Source of the DNA: JAIWNK01 sp964453115
Lineage (GTDB): Bacteria; Chloroflexota; Anaerolineae; Anaerolineales; Anaerolineaceae
Reading direction: 5' to 3'
Length of the DNA: 64,000 nucleotides
NCBI GenBank assembly: GCA_964453115.1
Contig: CAYVRT010000011.1
Coordinates: 39,455-103,454, forward strand
The notes beneath the pieces were generated by a model that saw nothing but the letters and a program-made list of their open reading frames with translations, searched no databases and was not told where the DNA came from. Each line of letters starts with the position of its first letter. Position 1 is the first letter of the stretch. The translations under genes were made by a program, and so were the position numbers. Positions 1 to 7,514 of the stretch are shown piece after piece.

Positions 1-410
1 AGCCACTCCGCATTGAAACGCACCTGCGTCTTTTCACGATCCAGAATCCGAAAGGCTTGTTCAGCATAGGTACGGGCATTGTCCTCCACCTCTTCAGTAG
101 AAAGGCGCGGACGTAACACGTCCTTATCCGAAGGATCACCAATCAGCGAAGTGTATGTGCCGACGACAAAAATTACCTCATGCCCCAATTCCTGAAACTG
201 ACGCAATTTGCGCATGGTCACTGTATGTCCCAAATGCAAATCAGGCTTGCGCGGATCATAGCCACAATAAACACGCAACGGACGGCCTTCCTTCTCTGCT
301 TCAATCAACCGTTGGCGAAGCTCATCCGTCATCGTTTGCTGAATCGTCGCATCACCATACTCCGTGCCTTGCATTAAATAGGCTACTTGCTGTTCAATAG
401 ACATTTTCAT
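1..410 (-). CDS. tyrS: Tyrosyl-tRNA synthetase (N-terminal part)
   Basis: Attaches tyrosine to tRNA-Tyr. The window edge cuts the gene, leaving about 136 N-terminal residues. The visible part holds the class I aminoacyl-tRNA synthetase nucleotide-binding region: CGYDPRKPDLHLGHTV, with HLGH as the HIGH signature, then FVVGTYTSLIGDPSDKD, which matches the GDPTG/S loop of the TyrRS/TrpRS group. This KPDLHLGH form fits the TyrZ-like bacterial type. The start ATG at 410 has an ideal GGAGG five bases upstream; a second in-frame ATG at 404 is less well placed. The gene is divergent from the glutaredoxin-like gene at 550. Function is nearly certain; the C-terminal tRNA-binding part is not visible. 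Confidence 0.93.
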   Translation of the reverse strand, partial: MKMSIEQQVAYLMQGTEYGDATIQQTMTDELRQRLIEAEKEGRPLRVYCGYDPRKPDLHLGHTVTMRKLRQFQELGHEVIFVVGTYTSLIGDPSDKDVLRPRLSTEEVEDNARTYAEQAFRILDREKTQVRFNAEW

Positions 411-441
411 ATCTGCCTCCAAGCCAAAAACAATTCTAGAA

Positions 442-447
442 ATTATA
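442..447 (-). promoter_or_regulatory. -10 box of the tyrS promoter
   Basis: A perfect TATAAT on the minus strand, about 32 bases before the tyrS start. No convincing -35 box lies 16-18 bases upstream. The resulting leader would be about 25 nt, too short for a T-box. Confidence 0.5.
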
Positions 448-514
448 ACACACCTTCTTTTTTGCATCATGTAAATCGTTCGTTCTCCCACCCCAAAAAC
501 CTGTTGCAAATAAC

Positions 515-543
515 TTGGCAAATCCCCCCTGGCAGATTAGAAT
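515..543 (+). promoter_or_regulatory. Promoter abutting the glutaredoxin-like gene (leaderless start)
   Basis: TTGGCA (515-520), 17-base spacer, TAGAAT (538-543), then only six bases to the ATG at 550. Transcription should start at or next to the A of the start codon, giving a leaderless mRNA. No Shine-Dalgarno sequence precedes the ATG. Confidence 0.6.
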
Positions 544-549
544 TGATTC

Positions 550-1146
550 ATGGAGCAATATCATCAACACACCATTCAGGCCGAATTTAACCAGGCTATC
601 GCCGCCCGTCAGGCAGGCCTCGAAGGACGCGCCAGGGTTTGCGCCCGTCGTGCCGCAGGGCTAGCAGCCCTTGCCTATGCGCAACAAAACAACCTCCCCG
701 CACCAAGTAGCGCATTTGCTGCACTTGCATGGCTGTTACAACAACCCAACCTGCCCGGTGAATTAATCCAAGCCCTCCAAACCCTGCTCACACGCGTAGA
801 CACCAATTTTTCCCTTCCCTCTGCACAAGACCCGCTTGCAGCGGCAAGCAAAATCATCCAACAATTACTCAAAATTCAACCTCTGGAGACCCCAATGACT
901 GAAAACACCACAATCATCCTGTACGGCACCCAATGGTGTGGCGACACTCGTCGCGCCCGTTCTGTTCTTGACCAAAATGGCATCGTCTATCAGTGGATAG
1001 ATATTGACCTTGACCTTGAGGCTCGCAGCTTTGTCGAAAAAACCAACCATGGCTTTCGCAGTGTGCCAACCATTGTTTTTCCCGATGGCACCATTCTGGT
1101 TGAGCCTTCAGAATTAAAACTCAAACAAAAACTAGGCCTTGTTTAA
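550..1146 (+). CDS. Helical domain fused to a monothiol-type glutaredoxin
   Basis: A 198-residue protein. Residues 1-115 are Ala/Leu/Gln-rich and probably all-helical; I do not recognise this part. Residues 116-198 form a compact glutaredoxin-like fold: strand IILYGTQWCGDT with an active-site CGDT (one Cys, monothiol-like), then GFRSVPTIVFPDG with the cis-Pro motif (SVPT). It probably acts in thiol-disulfide exchange or mycoredoxin-like reduction; this is family knowledge plus inference. An in-frame ATG at 895 has a perfect GGAG six bases upstream, so the glutaredoxin domain may also be made alone. The start at 550 is chosen because a promoter ends six bases before it. The gene converges on the small gene at 1143 with overlapping stop codons. 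Confidence 0.8.
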   Translation: MEQYHQHTIQAEFNQAIAARQAGLEGRARVCARRAAGLAALAYAQQNNLPAPSSAFAALAWLLQQPNLPGELIQALQTLLTRVDTNFSLPSAQDPLAAASKIIQQLLKIQPLETPMTENTTIILYGTQWCGDTRRARSVLDQNGIVYQWIDIDLDLEARSFVEKTNHGFRSVPTIVFPDGTILVEPSELKLKQKLGLV

Positions 1147-1367
1147 GCACGCTTGCGCAACCACATCACCAACATCAAACCAATCAATAACCCAACCACC
1201 CCCATCAGCCACGCCATCTGGCCCGAGCGATCCTCTAAAACTGTGCGCGGTGCGCGCGTCAAGCGGCGTTCCAAATGCTCGACAAACTCGCGGCGCGGCT
1301 GCACAGGGCGCATCGAATTACGCAAATCCCGTTCCAATACATCCAAATCCGTCATCGCAAAATTCAT
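1143..1367 (-). CDS. Small single-pass membrane protein, candidate mini anti-sigma factor
   Basis: 74 residues. The N-terminal ~45 residues are charged and helical and contain RPVQPRREFVEHLERRL, a pattern resembling the juxtamembrane 'RPV-P-FV--L--RL' stretch seen in many Chloroflexota anti-sigma-like membrane proteins. One transmembrane helix follows (about 50-69), then a short basic tail WLRKRA. The start overlaps the degV stop by four bases (ATGA, 1364-1367), so translation is coupled. It is last in the run subtilase-sigma-DegV-this gene. Partnership with the ECF sigma factor is inference; no Zn-binding HxxxCxxC motif is present. Confidence 0.7.
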   Translation of the reverse strand: MNFAMTDLDVLERDLRNSMRPVQPRREFVEHLERRLTRAPRTVLEDRSGQMAWLMGVVGLLIGLMLVMWLRKRA

Positions 1368-2218
1368 CCTGCCTCCTCCCCAATTGGCAAAGCCACAATT
1401 CCAATCGTACCAGGCCCCAAATTGGCAGCAACTGGCAAAGAAAGCTCACTCACCCATCCACCCCGAACCCGCAACACCTGCTTAACCACAGAAAGCAAAT
1501 GCTGCGCAGCCAGCAAATCATTTGCATGCACCACCACCACATCAGCCAACTGACCTTGCAACTTTTCTTCCACCATTGCCAAAACTCGCTGCAAGGCATT
1601 CTGGCGCGTTCGCACCTTCTCCGTCATCTGTAAGACCCCATCCCGCAATACGATCACCGGTTTAATTTTCAACAATACCGACATTGCATTCTGCAAAGCA
1701 CTCACTCGCCCACTTAAATAGGCAAAATCAAGCGTATTAAGCGTAAAAATAACCGTAACTTGTTGCCGTAGCACTTCCAGCCGTTCAATAATCTGCCTGG
1801 GCAACAAACCAACTGCCTCCAGTCGCCGAACCTCCCGACACATCAACCCCAAGGCAGCCGATCCAGCCTGCGAATCAAAAACATAAATCTCAAATTCGCG
1901 CTTTAACTCGCTCGCCGCTGTCTGCACCACCGAAAAAGTTCCCGACATTTTACTTGCAACATGCAAAGAAATAATTACATCCCCCTTTTGCGCAATTTTT
2001 CGATAAAAAGCCTTCACCTGCTCGGGAGATGGCAAAGAAGTCTTTGGCGCAGCACGACGCTCCAAAACACGTTGATAGAATGTTGCCACATCTGAACGAC
2101 CATCGCTCAAGTAACTTTCTTCACCAAAGCGAATATAGAGCGGCAAAACATCAACCTTATGCTCCTCTAACCATTCCAGCGGCATATCCGCCGCTGCATC
2201 CGTCACAACCCGCAACAT
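1364..2218 (-). CDS. DegV family fatty-acid-binding protein
   Basis: 284 residues, normal for DegV/FakB proteins, which bind a fatty acid and present it to the FakA kinase for use in phospholipids. Family features: the opening LRVVTDAAADMP, the conserved TSLPSPEQV loop, ISLHVASKMSGTF (ligand-contacting Ser region) and the C-terminal NLGPGTIGIVALP, matching the usual H/LGPGTxG turn. The start has GGAGG seven bases upstream. It lies 18 bases after the sigma factor stop and overlaps the next small gene by four bases. No fakA partner is visible in the window. Confidence 0.9.
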   Translation of the reverse strand: MLRVVTDAAADMPLEWLEEHKVDVLPLYIRFGEESYLSDGRSDVATFYQRVLERRAAPKTSLPSPEQVKAFYRKIAQKGDVIISLHVASKMSGTFSVVQTAASELKREFEIYVFDSQAGSAALGLMCREVRRLEAVGLLPRQIIERLEVLRQQVTVIFTLNTLDFAYLSGRVSALQNAMSVLLKIKPVIVLRDGVLQMTEKVRTRQNALQRVLAMVEEKLQGQLADVVVVHANDLLAAQHLLSVVKQVLRVRGGWVSELSLPVAANLGPGTIGIVALPIGEEAG

Positions 2219-2236
2219 AGGCCAACCTCCACATTT

Positions 2237-2809
2237 TTACGCCTCCTCCAAAACATCCCGCAGCGCTAACAAAGTGCGGTGATAGAGGCTCTTCACCGCG
2301 CCCTCACTCCGGCCCATAATGATTGCAATCTCGGCATTCGGCAAATCTTCAACAAACTTCAGCACCAGCAAATGCTGCCGCTCCTCCGAAAGAGTGCGAA
2401 TAGCCCTCAACAAGCGATCCATCTCCTGGCCTTGCATCAATGCCGCCTCCGGCCCATCCGAACGCTGCACCAGATAATCGTGTGTATCCAGCGGCACCTC
2501 ACGCCGACGGCTATTGTCTCGATGCCAGTTTGCCACCAAATTATGCGCTATCCGATACAACCAGGCCGAAAACGGCAGCCCCATATGCCGATAACTGCGG
2601 ATATGTCCAAACGCGCGATCAAAGACGCGCTCGGTCAAATCTTCAGCCTCATACGGAACACCTGTGCGATAGAAAATGTAATTGTAGATGCGGTTCAAAT
2701 AGCGTTCATACAAAACACGAAACGCATCTGCTTCCCCAACAGCAGCCCGCTCTACCGCCTCCAGATCGGAGACCGCAAGATCGTCACCGGCATCTTGAAG
2801 CTTTGTCAT
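2237..2809 (-). CDS. ECF-type RNA polymerase sigma-70 factor
   Basis: 190 residues with regions sigma-2 (YLNRIYNYIFYRTG, AEDLTERVFDRAF, FSAWLYRIAHNLVANWHRD) and sigma-4 (LSEERQHLLVLKFVEDL, then helix-turn-helix IAIIMGRSEGAVKSLYHRT). It directs RNA polymerase to a specialised promoter set. It lies in a minus-strand run behind a membrane-bound subtilase and ahead of DegV and a tiny membrane protein, suggesting envelope-stress or proteolysis-linked control (inference). The ATG at 2809 has no clear ribosome-binding site, so translation may depend on coupling with the upstream gene 29 bases away. Confidence 0.92.
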   Translation of the reverse strand: MTKLQDAGDDLAVSDLEAVERAAVGEADAFRVLYERYLNRIYNYIFYRTGVPYEAEDLTERVFDRAFGHIRSYRHMGLPFSAWLYRIAHNLVANWHRDNSRRREVPLDTHDYLVQRSDGPEAALMQGQEMDRLLRAIRTLSEERQHLLVLKFVEDLPNAEIAIIMGRSEGAVKSLYHRTLLALRDVLEEA

Positions 2810-2838
2810 TTAAAACACCGTATGTCGCGCAAAGTTTC

Positions 2839-5247
2839 TCACCTCAAGGATAGAGCGCGCTGCACCGCAGCATATGCATCCACAATCCCTGCCCCATAGG
2901 CATTTTGCAGGTTTCCCCCCTCCTGCACACAAACTGGCAAAGCCCCCTCATACGGGCGGGCCGTTTCAATCAAAATTTGCTCTGTACGTTCCACATCACC
3001 AATCAGATCCGGATTCGCAGACCAAATAAGCGCCACCACACCCGCCACATGCGGCCCAGCCATCGAAGTTCCACTTGCAGTTGTATAGGTTCCACCCGGA
3101 TAGGAAGAGAAAACCCCTTCCCCAGGCGCAAGAATATCTGGCTTGGGCTTACCATCCAGCAAAGAAGGACCCAGGCTGCTGAACTCCGCCAAATCGCCGA
3201 TACCATTCACTGCCCCAACCGAGAAAACATCATCATAGATTGCCGGCGGATCCTTGACACTTGCACACCCCAAATAACCAGAATTACCCGCCGAGGCCAC
3301 CACAAATACCCCGGCTGTCCGAAGAGCAGAAACTGCTGGCGCATATACCTGCAAATCACAGCCTTCAACCCACGGACAGCCCCAGGAATTATTCAATACA
3401 TGCGCGCCAAGCTCCGGCTCACCATCCCGAAAAGCATCGCCCCACTGCGGAAACGGCGCCAGCATGAATTGCCAGCAATCCAGATATAAAGCCGGGTTCC
3501 CCAAATTCCGTCCCAAATTGACACAACCAATCCAGTCTGCATCCGGTGCAACCCCAACCGAATTGCCTACCATGCTACCAGTTGTATGTGTGCCATGCCC
3601 TCCCCAATCCGTTGGCTGCGGCGTTCCATACCAGGGATCATACCAACGATAATCATGTTGCCCATCCCGCCCCAAATAACTATCTGCCACCTCAGGATGA
3701 TCTCCCTGCACACCCGAATCCGATTCTCCAATCACAATTCCAGCGCCTCGCACGCCCAATTCTTCCCAAACCCGATCCGCACCAATCATCGTCAGATTCC
3801 ATCCCGGCTCTTGGGGTGCAGATACTGCCATTCCCTCACTGGCCGGCAATTCAGCCGGTAATGGTCGCAGGCGCGGGCTATCCAACACACGATCTACCTC
3901 CGGCCGTCCCATCAGCCACAAACGCAGCAATGGGCCACCCTGCACTTCCAAAGCATTGACAAGATAATACGGCTGATAGGAAAATCCGACCTGCCCCAAA
4001 GCCTTTCGCAGTTCTGCTTGTGTCTGTTCGGCATGAGCAGTCAACACGCGGTAAGCTTCAGCCCTGCGCTGCGTCGGATCAGCAATTGCAGCCACAGACG
4101 TTAAATCTGCCTGATCCTTCAATATTACAAATAAGCGATCCCCATAAAATCCTGGTTGTCCGCCAAATACATAGGCCAAAACCAGCACCACCCAGGCCAA
4201 CCCCGCCAAACCGCGCAAACGCATTGGAACTTTCCCACCCTCCATCACCCGTCTCATCCAGGAAAGGGCCAGCAAATCTATCACCACAATCATCAAGACC
4301 TGCAAGCCAGCAGCCCTAAAAACCCAACTGATCAAATCCCCCATCCCCATACTGGTCACCAGCATCATTTCATCCGGGTCTACAAACACCAGTGGCCCAA
4401 GCACCGCTCCAGCTAACAGAAAGGCTGTTTCCATCCAGCGAGCGCCGCCCCCTTGCCCGTGTCCCCATAAGCTAAGTACTACAACCGCCGGAGCCAAAAG
4501 CGGCAAAACCAGGAGCAGGACGGGCTGCATCCCAACCTGCCCAATCCCAGCCGAAAGAATCAACAAAGCCACCAATGCACTAAAGCTATCAGAAACCACA
4601 TCCCCCAAACGATAGGGGTGTTCCCCACTCTGCGTCGCCAGAAGCAAACCTCCCTGCAACGTAAGGCTTGCGCAAAGCCCCAACAAAACCACCACGACAA
4701 TATTCAGAAACACATCCATCGGCGAACCTGCTGCCCCCCACAACACCCACCCCACCAGCAACAGTGGAACCGCCAATAACGCCAGCCACAAACTACCCTC
4801 AGCACCTGCCTTAACAAACCGCGAAGGATAGGTATGGCGCAACCAACGCAACAGCAGCAACAAATATAACCCCATGCCCAAAACTTGCAGCACTGCAGCC
4901 GTCTGCGCGTCCGTAATCCGAATCACACGCACAGGCAGCAACGCCAGCCCAAACAAAACGGCCATCAGCCAGGTGCGATAGACCGCCCGGCTACGAGGTG
5001 AGCGCACAGCGAAGGTTAACACACCCAAAGGCACACCCAGCATCACAACATATCCCACCCCAAGCAGCCAGCGAAAATCAGGCACTGGCAGCGAACCCTC
5101 AAACAGCCCCTGCTCCACCACCCAGCTTATTGCCGTCACCGCCAGCGTGGACGAAAACACCCACACAACTGTCAAAACCAGCAATGTCACCAGCCCACAA
5201 CCACGCTCACGTTGCATTGCGGCTGTGTTTTCAGGCATTTCGCTCAT
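2839..5247 (-). CDS. Polytopic membrane protein fused to an S8 subtilisin-like protease
   Basis: 802 residues. The first ~375 form about ten or eleven transmembrane helices, an unusual anchor for a subtilase. A linker (~380-500) resembles a propeptide-like region. The peptidase S8 domain (~500-802) shows the triad Asp510 (ESDSGV), His551 (GGHGTHTTG) and Ser728 (ASGTSMAGPHVAG), with oxyanion Asn619 (NNSWG). The protease is presumably outside the membrane. The start has AAGGAG seven to eight bases upstream. The aminopeptidase stop at 5260 is only 12 bases away, so the two are probably cotranscribed. No signal peptide other than the first TM helix is seen. Confidence 0.88.
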   Translation of the reverse strand: MSEMPENTAAMQRERGCGLVTLLVLTVVWVFSSTLAVTAISWVVEQGLFEGSLPVPDFRWLLGVGYVVMLGVPLGVLTFAVRSPRSRAVYRTWLMAVLFGLALLPVRVIRITDAQTAAVLQVLGMGLYLLLLLRWLRHTYPSRFVKAGAEGSLWLALLAVPLLLVGWVLWGAAGSPMDVFLNIVVVVLLGLCASLTLQGGLLLATQSGEHPYRLGDVVSDSFSALVALLILSAGIGQVGMQPVLLLVLPLLAPAVVVLSLWGHGQGGGARWMETAFLLAGAVLGPLVFVDPDEMMLVTSMGMGDLISWVFRAAGLQVLMIVVIDLLALSWMRRVMEGGKVPMRLRGLAGLAWVVLVLAYVFGGQPGFYGDRLFVILKDQADLTSVAAIADPTQRRAEAYRVLTAHAEQTQAELRKALGQVGFSYQPYYLVNALEVQGGPLLRLWLMGRPEVDRVLDSPRLRPLPAELPASEGMAVSAPQEPGWNLTMIGADRVWEELGVRGAGIVIGESDSGVQGDHPEVADSYLGRDGQHDYRWYDPWYGTPQPTDWGGHGTHTTGSMVGNSVGVAPDADWIGCVNLGRNLGNPALYLDCWQFMLAPFPQWGDAFRDGEPELGAHVLNNSWGCPWVEGCDLQVYAPAVSALRTAGVFVVASAGNSGYLGCASVKDPPAIYDDVFSVGAVNGIGDLAEFSSLGPSLLDGKPKPDILAPGEGVFSSYPGGTYTTASGTSMAGPHVAGVVALIWSANPDLIGDVERTEQILIETARPYEGALPVCVQEGGNLQNAYGAGIVDAYAAVQRALSLR

Positions 5248-5259
5248 TCTTTGCTCCTT

Positions 5260-6366
5260 CTACTCTATCACAAACTTACCATTTTGATACAAAAGCTCGC
5301 CATCTACCCAAATTTCGCCGCCATTGCGCAAATCACAAATCATATCCCAATGCAGAGAAGACTCATTGCGGCTGCCCGTTTCAGGATACCCAGCACCCAA
5401 CGCCATGTGAAAACTTCCGCCAATTTTCTCATCGAACAAAATCTCGCGCGTAAAGCGAGTAATTGCTTCATTTGTACCAATTGCAAACTCACCCACATAA
5501 CGCGCCCCGGCATCCGTATCCAATACATGCAGCAAAAATTCTTCGTTTTTGGTTGCCGTTGCCTTCACCACCCGTCCATTCTCGAACCACAAACGCACGC
5601 CGGTTACCTCGCGCCCGTTAAAAATCGCCGGATAGGAAAAAGAAACCACGCCATTAACACTATTCTCAACCGGGCCAGTGAAAATTTCCCCATCTGGCAC
5701 ATTTGCTCGACAATCACAGTTGATGAACGTTCGCCCAGCAATGCTCAAAGTCAAATCGGTATCCGGGCCAACCACATGCACAGTCTGCCGTCCCTTCAGC
5801 CAATCCACAATTTTTTGCTGTCGGGTCGAAAACGATCGCCAGTAGCCAATTGGATCATGTAAATCTGGCAAGCACGCAGCATACACAAAATCTTCAAATT
5901 CAGTCAAGCTCATATCTGCATCCTGAGCATGCGCCTGTGTGGGAAAAAGCGTCGTTGTCCATTTCAGCGCCCCACTTGCCGAACGTTGCATAAACGTCTG
6001 AAACAGCTTACGCCGCGCCCGACTGGCTTTCACCATCTTTTCCGGGTCTGCGCCGCTTAAATGCCGCGTATTCGTCTCCGCCATAATCGAAATCGAAACA
6101 TCAAATGTTTCCATCGCCAGCATCAACGGCTCAGAAAGATATCCCAATTGTTGCTCGTTAGCAAACGCATAAAACAGTTCCGCTTCCTCAGGAAAGTTCA
6201 GCATCGTCACTGGCAACCCACCCGCCATCAACACCTGCCGATACACCGCCAAGAACAATGGCTTTGCCTCTGGCGAAGAACGCAACATCACCTTTTGTCC
6301 TGGCTGCACATCCACCGAATAACGCACCAGCAGTTCTGCCAGTTTTTCAATTCGCTCGTCTTTCAT
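5260..6366 (-). CDS. M29 family aminopeptidase
   Basis: 368 residues; removes N-terminal amino acids from peptides using a two-metal centre in the cytoplasm. Similarity to thermophilic AmpS/AmpT is clear from the N-terminal MKDERIEKLAELLVRYS, the MLNFPEEAE-type segment, the NVPDGEIFTGPVENSVNG motif containing a metal ligand Glu, and the C-terminal HMALGAGYPETG and SLHWDMICDL motifs with the remaining His/Asp ligands. The start at 6366 was chosen over the longer frame (to 6444) because AGGAGG lies six bases upstream and homologs begin here. First gene of the minus-strand run; divergent from the hydrolase at 6504. Confidence 0.93.
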   Translation of the reverse strand: MKDERIEKLAELLVRYSVDVQPGQKVMLRSSPEAKPLFLAVYRQVLMAGGLPVTMLNFPEEAELFYAFANEQQLGYLSEPLMLAMETFDVSISIMAETNTRHLSGADPEKMVKASRARRKLFQTFMQRSASGALKWTTTLFPTQAHAQDADMSLTEFEDFVYAACLPDLHDPIGYWRSFSTRQQKIVDWLKGRQTVHVVGPDTDLTLSIAGRTFINCDCRANVPDGEIFTGPVENSVNGVVSFSYPAIFNGREVTGVRLWFENGRVVKATATKNEEFLLHVLDTDAGARYVGEFAIGTNEAITRFTREILFDEKIGGSFHMALGAGYPETGSRNESSLHWDMICDLRNGGEIWVDGELLYQNGKFVIE

Positions 6367-6404
6367 CTCTGCCTCCTGTTTGAATTTTGGCCAATTGCGT
6401 TTGC

Positions 6405-6439
6405 TTGAGCGCTTGCTCAAAAAACCGAAAAGGTATACA
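6405..6439 (+). promoter_or_regulatory. Inverted repeat plus -10-like box in the divergent region
   Basis: The palindrome TTGAGC-GCTT-GCTCAA (6405-6420) lies between the divergent aminopeptidase and hydrolase genes. It overlaps a possible -35 (TTGCTC, 6413-6418) placed 15 bases before TATACA (6434-6439). It could be an operator for the hydrolase gene. Spacing is short, so the promoter call is weak. Confidence 0.3.
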
Positions 6440-6503
6440 CTCAATTCATGCTTTGATTATAAACCCGAGCGTTACAAAAATCATCTCTACTGGAGGAAAA
6501 ATT

Positions 6504-7361
6504 ATGCCCCATACTGAATTTTCATGGCGTGCCCGTGATGGTCAAAAGCTCTACGCGCAGGAATGGCAGCCCAGCACCACGGCGCGCGGCGCAATTGCCC
6601 TGGTTCATGGCATCGGCGAACATAGCGGACGGTATGCAGCGCTGGCTGATGCTTTCAACACCGCTGGCTATGGCGTCTTGGCCTTTGACCTGCGCGGACA
6701 CGGTAAAACCGGAGGACAACTCGGCCACATTCCATCGTATGAGATTGCCATGCAAGATATAGATTACCTGCTTGAGGAAACCACCCGACTGCATGCAGGT
6801 CAACCCATCTTCCTCTACGGCCACAGCATGGGGGCCGCACTTGTCCTTTATTATGCCCTCAACCGCCGCCCAACACTAACTGGCATCATTGCTACCAGTC
6901 CGGGTCTTGCCCCAGCCAAACCTCCCAGCGGAGCAACTCTCCTCACAGCCCGCCTGGCCTATCGCCTCATGCCCACCATGCAAGTTGAAAACGGCCTCGA
7001 CCTGGCCGGTCTATCCAATGATCCTGAAGTCATCCGCCGTTATCAGGCCGATTCCCTTGTTCACTCCAAAATTTCGGCCCGACTTGGACTGGACATGCTC
7101 CAAAATGGAAAATGGGTTCTGGAACACGCCAGCGAGTTTCCCCTTCCTCTACTGCTTACCGTTGGAACAGAAGATCGTCTCGTCAGTCTTACTGCAATTC
7201 GCCAAATGGCAACACGCGTTCCAGCCGAACGCTTGTCCTATCGCGAATGGAAAGGCGGCTATCACGAATTGCACAATGAGCCAAACAAAGCCGAGATTAT
7301 CACCTCCATCCTGGAATGGATGAAGCATCAGGAAAAATCAACCACCGCCTCAAACGTGTAA
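6504..7361 (+). CDS. Alpha/beta hydrolase, monoacylglycerol lipase-like
   Basis: 285 residues; likely hydrolyses monoglycerides or lysophospholipids. The serine hydrolase triad is visible: nucleophile in YGHSMGAAL, Asp in VGTEDRLVS and His in YHELHNEP. Oxyanion-side HGIGEHSGRY and FDLRGHGKTGG are typical of the lysophospholipase/monoglyceride lipase group (Hydrolase_4). The start ATG at 6504 has TGGAGGA eight to nine bases upstream and removes a non-conserved 39-residue extension. No signal peptide, so it should be cytoplasmic. Substrate is inferred from family only. Confidence 0.9.
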   Translation: MPHTEFSWRARDGQKLYAQEWQPSTTARGAIALVHGIGEHSGRYAALADAFNTAGYGVLAFDLRGHGKTGGQLGHIPSYEIAMQDIDYLLEETTRLHAGQPIFLYGHSMGAALVLYYALNRRPTLTGIIATSPGLAPAKPPSGATLLTARLAYRLMPTMQVENGLDLAGLSNDPEVIRRYQADSLVHSKISARLGLDMLQNGKWVLEHASEFPLPLLLTVGTEDRLVSLTAIRQMATRVPAERLSYREWKGGYHELHNEPNKAEIITSILEWMKHQEKSTTASNV

Positions 7362-7391
7362 CTTCACAGTCTAAATAGCTACAAACTTCAC

Positions 7392-7420
7392 TTGCCGGGT
7401 CTCATCCTCCCGGCTACAAT
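7392..7420 (+). promoter_or_regulatory. Promoter of the glyA-gcvT fusion with inverted repeat in the spacer
   Basis: TTGCCG (7392-7397), 17-base spacer, TACAAT (7415-7420); start of transcription expected near 7427. The inverted repeat GCCGGG/CCCGGC (7394-7399 and 7409-7414) overlaps the -35 and fills the spacer, the position used by repressors or by spacer-binding activators. Its function is inferred from position. Confidence 0.55.
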
Positions 7421-7437
7421 CAAACTACACCAAAGTT

Positions 7438-7485
7438 AACACGCGGTAAGCCACTCCATTGCTTACCGCGTGTTGCAGGCTTTTT
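7438..7485 (+). promoter_or_regulatory. Perfect 14-bp hairpin in the glyA-gcvT leader
   Basis: AACACGCGGTAAGC (7438-7451) is followed, after a nine-base loop, by its exact complement (7461-7474), then a five-T run at 7481-7485. The T run begins six bases after the stem, so this is not a textbook terminator. It lies between the predicted transcription start and the SD (AAGGAGA, 7501-7507), so it may act as an attenuator or a 5' stabiliser, or terminate the upstream hydrolase transcript. Confidence 0.55.
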
Positions 7486-7514
7486 GGGAAAATTGATATA
7501 AAGGAGACTGATCT

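Noticed and set aside
411..549. T-box leader for tyrS
   Set aside because: The -10 box lies about 32 bases before the start codon, leaving no space for a T-box; no T-box core sequence is seen.
1139..1633. Plus-strand ORF opposite the small membrane gene and degV
   Set aside because: It is antisense to genes with clear family motifs and its His/Ser/Pro-rich composition is typical of a shadow frame. Many other long antisense frames (for example 4998-5453, 8188-8739, 47495-48289) were dropped for the same reason.
7473..7502. Second possible glyA-gcvT promoter, TTGCAG and TATAAA with an 18-base spacer
   Set aside because: Its transcription start would fall around 7509, after the good SD, which would make the SD useless. 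The promoter at 7392-7420 fits better.
7421..7514. Glycine riboswitch upstream of the glycine-metabolism fusion
   Set aside because: The leader is too short and none of the conserved aptamer core is recognisable; only one simple hairpin is present.
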